64,000 nucleotides of DNA, taken from assembly GCA_012656075.1 (NCBI GenBank), contig JAAKBF010000032.1, positions 62,001-126,000 of the forward strand. Direction: 5' to 3'. This stretch comes from Phytophthora hibernalis. Taxonomy: Eukaryota > Oomycota > Peronosporomycetes > Peronosporales > Peronosporaceae. Under the pieces are notes generated by a model, which saw only the letters and a list, made by a program, of their open reading frames with translations, did no database searches and had not been told where the DNA came from. How positions within the stretch are numbered: position 1 is the stretch's first letter; every line of letters begins with the position of its first letter. This document shows positions 1 through 10,279 of the stretch, in pieces. The position numbers were made by a program, and so were the translations under genes.

Positions 1-1935
1 GGCGGAAGGACGCGTCGTCAAGGCAACCTCGAGGATGTGGAGAATCAGTCAGGAGGGCACACAGCTGAAAGATGTAGTTCACTGGGCGTGGCCAGCGACA
101 CACCAGCTCCGGGTTACAGTACTATGCAAGCAGGTCACCACAACGGTGCAAAGGCAAGTTGAATTGCTCATGCAACTCATGCTGCTCAACTTTCCGCAGA
201 TACTTCGGCCCGGAGACCACAGAGACATCGTACGGTACACGGTAAAGGAGGCGGGCACCGGCCTGTCCAGCGAAGGGTCGCCCAGGACAGGAGTTTCTTC
301 AGCCCGGACCTGAAGGTCCCACCGACACGGCCTTCACGGATCGTACACTCACAGAGAGACTTTATAGCTCTTATGCAGGAGGCGGTGGGTACGGACGCGC
401 AGATAACCACCGTACACCCGCACCCCCGACTCGCGCGGATGGTGTGTCTGTGGTCAGTGGACCGAAGGTGGAAAACTACGCGGCAGACGTTCAAACGAAT
501 CCTTGGCAAAAAGAAGGCAGACACAGGCAAAGAACTAAGTGACAAAATACAAGCTAGATGGAAGGGGCTGAGCACACAGGCAGCTGCAGGGCTTCGCAAA
601 CTCTCATGAAAACGAATTAGGAGGTTAGTTGGACTGAATCCGTGGGGGCAGTTGCTCATGAGGATCAAGCTGCATGCAATCTCCGTCTACAACCCGATGA
701 CCAAGGGGCTCGACTGTCCGCATGAGGGATGAGAGCTAGGGAAGGTTGACCTTTACCATGTCTTCTGGGAGTGCCCCGCGTCCAGGGCACTACGCGACTT
801 ACTTATCAACAGATGGAAGGCGGTCGGGCTGCGACGAGCCAACTACGAAGCTGCGGTCTTTGGGCTCGCGCTGCCGGAGATGCCGACGGGCATAGCGCGT
901 GTCACAGGCAAATATGTGGCGTCGATGTCGGACGAGGAAGCGGTAACGATGGAAGACGCAGTAGAGCGCATGACCCAAGACTGCTGGAGTTTGGGGGCGG
1001 CCCTCAATCTCCTAGCAGTCTGGAGATGGAGGGTGGCTCACTTTCATGTTCACAACGATGTGCCATGGACGCATCACGCTGCAGGACTGAGGACAAGGCT
1101 GCGCACTGGTCACCTGGACGTCACACCAGAGTATGCGGCCGCCATGCCGCAAACAGTCGGACTACAACTGAGTAACGCCGTATGCTTGGTGCTGGGTGCG
1201 GACTGGGAAGGACAGGTCGGACGATCGGCGTCGGGTGCCGGGTGCCGGGTACTGCTACCTTGTTGCAGTTGCTGATCTTTGCGACGGACCCACGCGCCAA
1301 TACAGCAGTGGGACACTGGTGGCGAAAGTCCACCTGGCCACCGGAACGTATTCAGTGCAACACATGCACAGCACGCTGTACGAGGGAAGACAATGGCTCT
1401 CATGCGAGCGGCAAATTTGGGGCTATTACGGGGCCTTAGACAGTGCCTGAACAAGCACTGGGGGCTGGTGCACGCAATGGTACCTATCGCGGACCTGGTC
1501 TGCCAACATGCGACACGGACACCGCCCAGCGCCAAACACCTCAGAGGGGACTACTGGAAAACAAGACAAGTGGCAGATGCAACCGAGGTAGTCAGCTGGA
1601 CGGCCCTGCTACGTGAACATCGCAGGAGTTGGCGAGACTGGCGCACGCGTGTGGAAGAGGGATGACATGGCACGCGAGTGAACTACCGGCGGCTGGTAAC
1701 CGCTGGGGAGCCATCACCGAGCTAGTACACGAAGATGTACAGCGGTGGCTAGCGGATCAAGAAAATTGACCGCCTCGGCGGCCGTGGGGAGCGAGGTGTA
1801 ACCGTAGCAAGGGCCGGCCTTGCAAGGATCACAGAGGACGGCAGGACACTCGTTTTTTCACTCATGGCTTCAACAGAGCATGGGCATTAGGTGGCGTTAG
1901 CACTAGTTAATTGACATTAATATACCTCACTTCAA
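1..1935 (+). mobile_element. LINE retrotransposon fragment 1 (3' end: zf-RVT and RNase H remnants)
   Basis: This is the 3' part of a non-LTR retrotransposon, read in several frames because of indels and stops. Around 740-830 the translation gives an RVT-type zinc-binding motif (LYHVFWECPASRALRDLL), which lies just downstream of the reverse transcriptase in such elements. It is followed by a long segment (about 830-1190) typical of LINE C-termini. A degraded RNase H domain follows at about 1250-1660, with a WTALLREH segment where related copies have a conserved W..Q.REHN. The 3' end carries the sequence TTAATTGACATTAATATACC and CTCACTTCAAAT (1907-1935), which is repeated at the ends of the next two copies and so marks the true 3' terminus. 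The endonuclease and polymerase would lie left of the window. It is certainly non-functional as seen. Confidence 0.75.
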
Positions 1936-1941
1936 ATCAAT

Positions 1942-2284
1942 GGAGAGCTGGTGACGACGGTCGAGGTGGAGACGACGACGGAGACGGAGGCCAAGGACGG
2001 TGTCAAGAGCACAACGGTGCAGATGGAGACGACGAGAGACGTTCCCTGCTGGAGAGCTGGTAGCACGACACCGCCCTTGGTGTCCGTCTCCGTCGTCGCT
2101 TCCACCTCGATCGTCGTCACCAGCTCTCCAGCAGGGAACGTCTTCGTTGTCGTTTCCATCTCCACCGTCGTGTATTTGCCACCGTCCTTGGCCTCCGTCT
2201 CCGTCGTCGTCTCCACCTCGATCGTCGTCAACAACTCTCCAGAAGGGGACGTCTCCGTCGTCGTCTCCACCGTTGTCTCCACCT
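1942..2284. repeat. Foldback (inverted) Thr/Glu-coding minisatellite
   Basis: A unit containing GACGACGGTCGAGGTGGAGA is present on the plus strand (1949-2063) and again, as its reverse complement and more than once, at 2064-2284. Translated on the minus strand from 2282, the right part encodes two diverged copies of a Thr/Glu-rich repeat (ELLTTIEVETTTETEAKDGG and ELVTTIEVEATTETDTKGG). The left arm encodes the same repeat on the plus strand. The block lies exactly between the 3' end of LINE fragment 1 and the start of LINE fragment 2. It resembles a coding repeat from a mucin- or adhesin-like gene turned into a hairpin, but no source gene is recognisable here. Confidence 0.7.
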
Positions 2285-2665
2285 CATCGCTCAGATGTGG
2301 TGGCGGTTGTTAGCTGGCTGCATCAGTTGCGGGAGCACAACAGGACGGCACATGCATTAGCGCGGCTGGGTCAAACAACGGGCAACGGAATGGAGTGGCT
2401 TGCCAGCGAGTTGCCAGCAGCGGATCCCGCCTGGGCAGGGGTCACGGGTTTCCTTAACCAGGACATTCAGCAGTGGGCACTCGCCTATCACAAATCGGCC
2501 TCACTGGAGGCTATAGCGGACCCGGTGTAGTTCCACAGTAGAACCGGTCCCTGGAGGAGCACAGAGGGACGGTAGCAGACTCGTTGATAGCAATACTGGC
2601 ATCGACAGAGCATGGGCGTTAGGTGGCGTTAGCGTAGGTTAATCGACATTAATGTACCTCACTTC
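2285..2665 (+). mobile_element. LINE retrotransposon fragment 2 (C-terminal RNase H tail and 3' end)
   Basis: A second, heavily 5'-truncated LINE copy in the same orientation. It encodes the last part of the RNase H domain (VVSWLHQLREHNRTAHALARL, then to a stop at 2528). After this it ends with TTAATCGACATTAATGTACC and CTCACTTCAAAT (2640-2665), nearly the same terminus as fragment 1. The segment aligns with 1590-1660 of fragment 1 (VVSWTALLREHRRS), which shows that the two are copies of one family and not one continuous element. Confidence 0.75.
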
Positions 2666-3450
2666 AAATTCAAAAGGCTGGACTCCGCAGCAAACTCTTA
2701 CGAGACTTAGTCAAAGGAGAGTGAATCACATTGACCCACACAACAACAACTTGACCGCAGCTTTTCACTCGGCAGCGCTTGGTAACAAACTGAGGTGTGG
2801 GTACAACACCGTCCATTTGTACGTGGGGGCGTACTACTCGACTGAAGTTCGGAGAGCAGCGACATCACTGGAGGAAACTGTGCTGAACCGGAGGCTTGTT
2901 GGATCAGCGCCATGTCGTATGCAGCTAGTCGAATTACCTTGATGAACGCGAGCAGCTTAGGCCTCTTGGTGGGGTTGGCGTCCGTAAACGATATTCACCT
3001 CTCTACGTTATCGGGGACAACTACATCATTATGCAACAACACGTAAGGAGGCGCAAGCGAAGATGCTTTAACCTGCATATTGGCGTTGTCGGAGGCTTGT
3101 TGATCGACTGCAGATACGAGGCTGGGTCACACATGACAGGGACAAGAACGCCATGGTTGAAGAGCTGGCGGACATGGCAATGCCGACAAGAACCAGTATG
3201 GAACGTACAATACAGGGAGATGCAGAGCAGCAGAGACTACGAGAGAAGGTAACCAGGCACATGGAAACAGACATGGCGCCATGGTATGTAAGAATGGACA
3301 TCACGGAGTAAGGGGCTGCCGTGGCCGACTGCCAACTCGGGGGCCGGCACGAGACGGGGAGGTGTAAACCTGGACCGGGAAGCTAGCGTGTGACGCAGGA
3401 GCACAAGCTAGAACGGACATTAGAAAGTGACATCAATGTACCTCACTGAA
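2666..3450 (+). mobile_element. LINE retrotransposon fragment 3 (degraded RNase H and 3' end)
   Basis: The third LINE 3' fragment of the array begins directly after the terminus of fragment 2. Broken frames encode RNase H pieces (around 3020-3300, ending at a stop near 3309). The terminus GTGACATCAATGTACCTCAC at 3427-3446 matches the ends of the two previous copies, then degenerates into GAAAACGAAAACGAACG. The 125 bp that follow (3451-3575) hold no repeat I recognise; one plus-strand frame is open there, but too short to name. Confidence 0.65.
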
Positions 3451-3575
3451 AACGAAAACGAACGAACGAAGACGGAGCGCTTCTTGCAGCACGTGTTGCC
3501 CAGCGTCACGCTAAGCGTGAGCGCCACGAAAGACAGGACGCCCGCACTAATGCCGATCTCAGCGGCGCTGAGTCA

Positions 3576-3650
3576 GCATTTTCAATGATCGCAATCTTGT
3601 GGGGAAAATAAACTTCGTGTTGAATTGCATCTCGGGGTGTGGAGTGGTGG
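3576..3650 (-). repeat. Ngaro-1 split direct repeat B2
   Basis: About 75 bp from GCATTTTCAATGATCGCAAT to GGAGTGGTGG, repeated with a few changes at 3785-3859 (B1). In element orientation this is the outermost 3' unit. Confidence 0.85.
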
Positions 3651-3786
3651 GTCGAGAGCGGAGAAAAGAAGAAGGGCGCTCCTATCTAGCTCAAGCTACC
3701 GTCTAAATTTAGTCCATGCGATCCGAAAAAGAAGCCCTCCTCTTCTGTCCTGCCACTCATTGACATCTTGTCCGAGGAAGCCGAGC
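3651..3786 (-). repeat. Ngaro-1 split direct repeat A2
   Basis: About 136 bp from GTCGAGAGCGGAGAAAAG to GGAAGCCGAGCA. The same sequence, in the same orientation and with a 6-bp length difference near its start, recurs at 9610-9751 (A1), about 6 kb away at the other end of the element. Confidence 0.85.
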
Positions 3787-3859
3787 ATTTTCAATGATCG
3801 CAATCTCGTGGGAAAAATAAACTTCGTGTTCAATTGCATCTCGGGGTGTGGAGTGGTGA
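3785..3859 (-). repeat. Ngaro-1 split direct repeat B1
   Basis: Copy of B2 (3576-3650) lying directly inside A2. It follows the end of the tyrosine recombinase reading frame by about 130 bp. Confidence 0.85.
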
Positions 3860-3989
3860 GCCCCCAACCACCGCCGATACACAACCCGCGAAATTCATCC
3901 CCAAGTCGAAGCCGATAAACGCGCTGGAGTACCGTGAGCGCTAGACACCCGACTAATTCGAGGGCAGCCGACACATTAACCTGGCAAAA

Positions 3990-6795
3990 TTCCGCGATCC
4001 AGCCGCCGATAACGTGGGATACTCTTCGAATGTATTCGACAACCACCTGCCCATCAGCTTTATCACCAGGCTGTCTGCTCCCGAGTTCAATAGCTCCGTG
4101 GCTCCTCCAATTCGCACTGAATGGGTTGAATACAGCTTAGCATTTAAGCCCCGACACTTGCTGCCTATTTGAGCGCAGTTGCCACTTCCTCCGCGGTTAT
4201 ACCTGACGTGACTCCGGTTGATAAGGCGGGCTGGTCAGGGTTTGTAGCAAATGCTCGAGCCCCTTTCAGGATCCATTAAGCTGCCTCGACCGGGCACAGT
4301 ACTTCGTCTCCTGAGCGATTGTGGTTGCGAAACTCCTCACGCCCAAACTGATTGTTCTTGGCGCCTAAAAGACGAATACCCACCACGTCTGCTTGCCTTG
4401 GTCGCACCTTTTGTCCCTTCTCGTCTTGAAAACCAAATCTCCCAGCCGAAGCACGTACTGGTGATGCTTTCTGCCGATAAACAGATACTCGGATCTGCGC
4501 AAAAGGAAAATAAGGCAAGTAACAGCCCGCCCCACAAAAGTTGCCCGCGAGGTTGCTGCAAATTGATCAAACGAAAAATTGTCCGGAGAAGCGAGGGGGT
4601 GACAGGCTGTTGCTTGAGGACGGGATCCGTAAATCGTCGGATGCCGCGCAACAAAATCGCGTGTCCTGCATTGACACCCGGATCATATCCGGCTGTGTGC
4701 TTGTGAAACCAGCGCACCGCACACAGTTTACAGCAAATAGTGGTGTAGGTGTTCCCGACCCCGGCTCGATTCATGCCGTACCGCCAAAGGTACACCGCAA
4801 ACGCACCCAACTGCGACGCATTTTGCGTCGATCTTGTCACGTGCGATCCATGGATGGTAGCCCATGAACTCGCACCACTTCCACCGCTGATCCCAAGAAC
4901 GACGGTACTGCACACGAGAAGTGTCGGCTAAAGCCCCCTCTCGGAGAAATGCTCCCAAAGCCTCGAGAGTTTTCTTGAGCTCAGCGGGACGGTGACCTGT
5001 GTCCAAGCAAACGACATGTCAGCAAATGAACGCGACATCTCCTCGGATTGCCACACCCTGCTTCCTGCGTCTGCCATGACATTGTCGACACCAGATATAT
5101 GACCCGCCGACGAATAAAAATTGTAGCGCACTTCTAAAAACCGACAATTCGAAGCAATAACTGAGCGAATGGGTTTCGACTTGATCTTCGATTTGTCCAC
5201 ACCACAGCAGAAGTATTGTCAATCCAGAATTTCGTATGAGCCTGGTCGTGCTTCCCGGACTGCGACCAATGCGAGGCCCACACGATAGCCGCAAACGCTG
5301 CACTCATCAGTTCGCGAATATTAATGCTGAACTCGTCGGAAACAGGCGCATTAAAATCTGCGATCATCTTTCGTTCTTCTGCGTCAAATTCCACTTGCAG
5401 ATATTCCTGGCGTGCAGGCCAAAGAGCACAAAGTCCACAATCACTAGCGTCCATGTAAATATGGTAGTCGGGGCTTTTGCATCGACGAATCGTGTCAGCG
5501 GTACTGAGTTCAATCTTCCAACTCGTAAAATTGCGGCAAACCAGTGCAGGTCCTCCCGAACCTCCTCTGGAATCAATGAAGGGTGAAATCGAGTTGTATT
5601 TCGTGCCAGTGACGAGATCCGTTGGAAAATGGAGTAGCCGTGCGCACACACGTGGCTACGTGACGGAGACTCCCCAGCAATTTATTGAGCTGTGTTTTCG
5701 ATGCAGATGTAGCTGATTGCAGTGCGCTCACTCGTTGTAGCGCTTTAGCAATTTTGTCAGCGGGCATTGATAGCGTCATCGACTTGAGGTTCCACTGAAG
5801 ACCGAGAGCCTTGCCCTCCGTAAACCATGGCGTGAATTTTTCCTCGTTACACGCGTGAGGACCCAGAATCGTCACCATTGATGTCTGAAGAGATAAACTT
5901 GCCTCGGCCAACCGAGATCCAATGTCCGGCTCGATACAAATATGATCATCACACCACGCCTTGCCATCAAAAATTTCCGTGCCAGACCGTGGTTGAAAAG
6001 GCCAAGTCGGTACAGCATTTTTGTGTAAGTGGACAATCGCCCCTCCTGCTGCCCAGTAGTGCCTTGGGAGTATGTCCAGCCAAAAGGACAAGACAAATCA
6101 ATTACGAGAATTCCGAGCTCCGGAATTGTTCCGGCGAATCGGCCTGCGACCTCAGCTGCTACGGGTATATTGCGAAAATCCCCTGTAACATCTCCAGTGG
6201 ACATTCGAGCTGAACCCGGAGAGCTATCTTCCGCTCGTAATATCCGCCTGGCCAGAACTGCTGCACCATCATAAGTGACCTCAATTGGAGTACCCTCCTG
6301 TGCGTGGTCGTTTACTGAATCACCTTTTGGACACGACAAGTCGTGAATGCAACTTCAGTAATGTCTGCATCTCCTTTCTGTACTGCTCCAAACGGACTGC
6401 AAGTGATGCCATTCAGCGACGGGGCAGCCCAATATCCAGAATTAAATAACGGTCTTCGTCTTGGCCCTTTCGAAGACTCTTGACCACTGCGTTTAGAGCT
6501 CGTAAAGCAGATCCGTGGTTTGGCGGAGGTTGTTTATGCTCGGAAACGATGCTGACCACGAAGGTCTGACTCCGTGGGTAACAATGTCGCGCCATTCCTC
6601 CTTATATTTGTACGTACGCCAACTCGGTAAATGGTCGGGAATCGACAAAGCCTTATTAGGCCGCGGGTCCTGTGGTGTTTCACCCCGAACCAAACGAATA
6701 AAATCCGGGAGGCTCATTTTCGACCTCCTAAGCACCTCACTATAAGCAACCTGCTTAGCCCGGTCGATCTGAGATTTCAGCGCTCCGTTCGACAA
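3990..6795 (-). pseudogene. Ngaro-1 pol: RT, RNase H and tyrosine recombinase, broken
   Basis: The reading moves through several frames on the minus strand. The N-terminal part (6795-6420) has LPDFIRLVRGETPQDPRPNK. The RT palm follows with TGDVTGDFRNI (about 6200) and the catalytic WCDDHI (about 5950), and the thumb ends in LLGSLRHVATC (5670). The DIRS-type RNase H has YMDASDCGLCALW (about 5450) and FWIDNTSAVVW (about 5220). The recombinase starts with a SAM-like domain (about 4930). Its core has GAKNNQFGR (about 4360), then HSVRIGGATELLNSGAD with the HxxR motif (about 4120) and FEEYPTL with the nucleophilic tyrosine (about 4020). Key residues survive, but frameshifts and stops exclude an active protein. 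An open stretch upstream (7274-6777) is probably its N-terminal extension. Confidence 0.8.
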
Positions 6796-7261
6796 TGTTG
6801 AAACTGGCTTGAGGTCGGAGGTGCCACACCATAGTGCTTCATGATCGAAACCAGGTCCACTCGAGCTGATCCTTGCTGGAAGACTAGGAGTCTCTCATTC
6901 GCGGCGAGCGTCAGTGTGTAGCGTTGTTGTTTTCTCTCAATAAAGTGTTGCAATTGGCGTGTCGACCCTTTTGACGCCCTGATCACACCTCTGCTATACG
7001 CCTTTCCCAGTCGAGTCGACTGTGGCGGCATCAGCAATTCCGGAGAGGATTTTCTTGGTGTGCTTAGTCGTTCTGGTTGCGAGCTGTCAGAATTTTCGCG
7101 CCGGTCCCCATACCGTGCTAGTGGCCGCGGGGTAACTGAGAAGCTTGTGAATTCCACCGTGTTTCTGTATCCAAGCCTGGAGCGCCTATTCGCGCCCTTC
7201 TCACGCTCACCGCTGGGAAAACTTTGCCTATTTCGTGAAGCTGAGCCACTTCGGACCGACC

Positions 7262-7378
7262 GACCTGCCTGCAATTATCTTGCAGCGGTAACACATCGCC
7301 TCCTCCGTGACTATGAGCCTGCCTGCAATTATCTTGCAGCGGCGAAACATGGCCCCTCGGTGACATTGAGTCGCCTTG
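7262..7378. repeat. Two tandem units of about 60 bp with a palindromic core
   Basis: CTGCCTGCAATTATCTTGCA occurs at 7265 and again at 7319, each followed by a related GCGGYRAAACA sequence. Each unit contains CTGCAATTATCTTGCAG, a 6-bp inverted repeat around TTATC. It lies in the linker between gag and pol of Ngaro-1. Confidence 0.7.
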
Positions 7379-7544
7379 GGCCAACCGACCGACCGGCAAG
7401 TGTCAGGGCGCGAAACATCCTCGCTTCTGCCTTGTCTAGGCACCACTGCGGGTATCTTGCTCTCGAGATTTTCTCCTTGTCAAGAGGTGGAGGCTTCTCA
7501 GTCGGCCTGAGGGTGGATGCCTCCTGTCCCACCTCATGGCCCTT

Positions 7545-9564
7545 TCACGTCTCCACCTGATTCCTCAAGCCTATCGAGCTTGTGTCTCGCAGCCCTCCGT
7601 AAGTCTTGCTGATGAAGTTCTTCACATTACCGGGAAGTTTGGCAGGAACGAAGTGACCCCGATAATCGAATACACAAGTGTCGCCCTCGCCAGGACAACC
7701 ATCAACTGATAGAAACTTCATACAGAGCTTTTTACCTTTTCGAATAGGTAAAGCTGCGACAACATCCTGAGGCACGGAAACCACACGCCCCTGGCGGGGA
7801 CCGCTACAGCTCGATCCTCTCTGCTTGGGTTTCGTCTGGCGGGCTGCCGATTGGTTGGGTGTAGAGGTCCTCAGAGCTGCTTCTACCTTGAGACTGGTCA
7901 CGCGTTGAACCACACGCGCGTACGACTCATGATTGAATTGAAAGTGAGTCTTTACGTCAGCCGCAGCCTCGAGATCTTCTCGGGCGAGACATGATCGAAA
8001 TGTTTCAAATCGATCATCAATCCATGCTACCAATTCTGGCACAGCTTCTGGCCCCTGCATCGTCTTCGTCTTACGCACAACGAGCAGGAATCGTCTAGCC
8101 ACATCGACCAAATCTGCCACCGCCTTGGTATACATCTCGTTCACCAGCAGTGAGTGCACTTCCAGGGCCGCTAAAACATCGGCAAGATCTCCCGGCGTCT
8201 GTGGTTGTTCTTTGTCGAAAAATCTGTCATATGGTAACGGCAAAAGTGGTTTCTTTCTACCTCCACATCCATTGGCGCAAAGTGTCGTACTGATAGGCCC
8301 CGAAACCCAAAATCCCACGCGAAGAATCCACGCGCAACACCAGGGTGTGGCAAATAGTCGAAGTCTTTGGCTTGAGACTGCATAGTCTCCAAAAACAATT
8401 GAGCATCTAAGAGCGAGTACTTACCGTTTACCATGGCTCCGTGCACTGCTCCTTGTTGCCGGCTTGGTCTGAACTGCGACTTGGATTCCTTCCCCGCTGT
8501 GTACACTACGGAGCTGGAGCTTCCCTTACTCAGATTAGCTTGCCGAAACGCGATAAGCTGGTCGATATCTTGTACCATCTCAGGGTCGTCTCCAAGCCGT
8601 CTTCGTTACGCAGAGAGCCGCAACTCCCCTGGTCTCTAGGCGTCTGGAGATATGGCTTATCATGTCCCCGTTTGGCACTACCTGGCAAACAGGGTTCGTC
8701 TTGACGTGTTTCAGCCGGTACCAGATCGTCGTCAGAGTCATAAAGCTGGGCCATCCGTTCCGCATCTGCGGCTCTATGGTCAATTGGACTCGATTCCTCG
8801 GTAGCGCCCGTCTCTACCGGCGGCGCGAACAAAGATTTAGCCACTGCGACGCCGGGGGCTCGTCGCTTGCCGTCCTGGTAGAAAACAAAATTCAGAATAT
8901 GTTCTATCTTCAAGAACTCGACCTGGGTGTTTCCGAGGTTGTAGACCGGCACAGCTTGACTCTCGTCCACCAAGCTCATCGAAAGCTTCTTGAGCACAGT
9001 TGCCGAGCTTCGACGGGCAGGCTGGACGACGCCGTTGAAGTGGTCATGAGCTGCGTGGTGGAGCTCTCGCATCTTTGCGGGCATGATGTCAGCTGTTCCC
9101 CGCATGTGGCATGGACGTAGTGCATACGTCTCGAGGGCCAGATCCTGGAACTCTTCTTCGCCGAAGGCAAGGTCGCACGTGCCGTCAGTGAATATAGCCT
9201 GCAGCTTGCCTGACTTGGTGAGGTTATTCCAAGTGTAACCTACCACCACTCCGTAGTCTCAAACCTTGGGCTTCCCTACGGGGACCCGGGCTATGCACAA
9301 GGCACTACCAACGTAGGAGCCTATCCCGCTTAACGCTTCGTCTTCCTTTACCCCGCGTCGCTCTAGTTCCGTAGCCGCGCGCTGTGTCGAAAAAGCCCCG
9401 AGGTCCTCCCACCTTCCACTAGGCACCCGCTCAACGTCATATACGCCTTGATGCGCATCCAAGATTGTCTTGCCGTAGGCGTAGCCCGTTGTTTCGAGAG
9501 CATCAGGCTTGAAGAGGGCGTAGAGAGCGGTTGGGGCCATTTCAGTCGTCGATAGTCTTAGCAA
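7545..9564 (-). pseudogene. Ngaro-1 gag, broken
   Basis: The likely start is near 9564 or at the Met-Ala-Pro-Thr-Ala codons just inside (about 9540). The coding sequence then runs through at least three frames: 9564-9259, 9249-8530, 8578-8171 and 8318-7545. The last part holds a CCCH-type zinc finger, KLCMKFLSVDGCPGEGDTC followed by a distal His in YRGHF, at about 7660-7730. It is followed by a GG(L)RD segment. Such a single C-C-C-H finger near the C-terminus is typical of gag proteins in DIRS/Ngaro elements, where it binds the element RNA. The assignment as gag rests on position upstream of pol and on the finger. Confidence 0.7.
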
Positions 9565-9609
9565 ATGTCCGAGCAGATGGGCGCTAAAGGTCGTCGAGGT
9601 TTCGATGCT

Positions 9610-9751
9610 GTCGAGAGCGGAGAAAAGAAGTGCGCACGGGCGCTCCTATCTAGCTCAAGCTACCGTCTAAATTTAGTCCATGCGATCCGAAAAAGAAGCC
9701 TTCCTCTTCTGTCCTGCCACTCATTGACATCTTGTCCGAGGAAGCCGAGCA
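9610..9751 (-). repeat. Ngaro-1 split direct repeat A1
   Basis: Partner of A2 (3651-3786), in the same orientation. In element orientation it is the 5' terminus, 46 bp upstream of the first gag codons. The host sequence to the right (from 9752) is not repeated at the other end. Confidence 0.85.
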
Positions 9752-10279
9752 CCCCGCTGGACTTGCGCAGGAACTTGTTGAACTGCGTGGCGTCCATGCC
9801 CACAGTGGTGCAACGAACCAACGCAGGTTAGGCGAAATACTGCATGAATTGAGCGGCGAACGCCATGCATCCGTGAATCTTCGAGTGAATGAACATGAAC
9901 ATTTTACAAGCACATACATAGTGATGGTCATGCCGATTTGGAACTGTCGTGTGCGAAGAATCCGCTGCTGTCGGTTGTTGGAGTGGATCTTGGTCCGATG
10001 CAGTCTCATAGTGGACTCGAGTTGACTAGGTGCCAACGCTCATGTTTCCAGCGTTCTCTAAATCGGGCCGAGTGGCAGATTTTCATTGTCGAGCGAAGGG
10101 GTAGCTATACATACTCTCGACCGCCGTCTTTCTCGACAGTTGGCCGCATTCGTGCCTCCGTTGGGGCCTCCGTTGGGGCCTTGACAGTTCTCTTTTTACC
10201 TTCCGAGACTCAGGTTTGGGTCATGCTGTCTCTGTCCTGCGTCAGCGGCGCAGCGCCCTCCACGCCGACGGCTGACAAG
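9752..10279. other. Flank between Ngaro-1 and the gene island
   Basis: I recognise no complete gene here. Just outside the element the minus strand is open (9840-9752) and reads VGMDATQFNKFLRKSSG, which looks protein-like and could be a host exon cut by the insertion. A direct repeat CCTCCGTTGGGG occurs twice at about 10157-10180. Confidence 0.4.

Larger units (their letters stand above)
3576..9751 (-). mobile_element. Ngaro-type tyrosine-recombinase retrotransposon, degenerate (Ngaro-1)
   Basis: Read on the minus strand, the order is A1 repeat (9751-9610), gag (9564-7545), linker, RT, RNase H and tyrosine recombinase (about 6795-3990), then B1 (3859-3785), A2 (3786-3651) and B2 (3650-3576). 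This is the split-direct-repeat layout that defines the Ngaro group of YR retroelements. The coding part has many frameshifts and stops, so the copy is dead, yet all domains are still readable. Its length (6.18 kb) fits the group. No target site duplication is expected for elements that integrate with a tyrosine recombinase, and none was seen. Confidence 0.85.
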
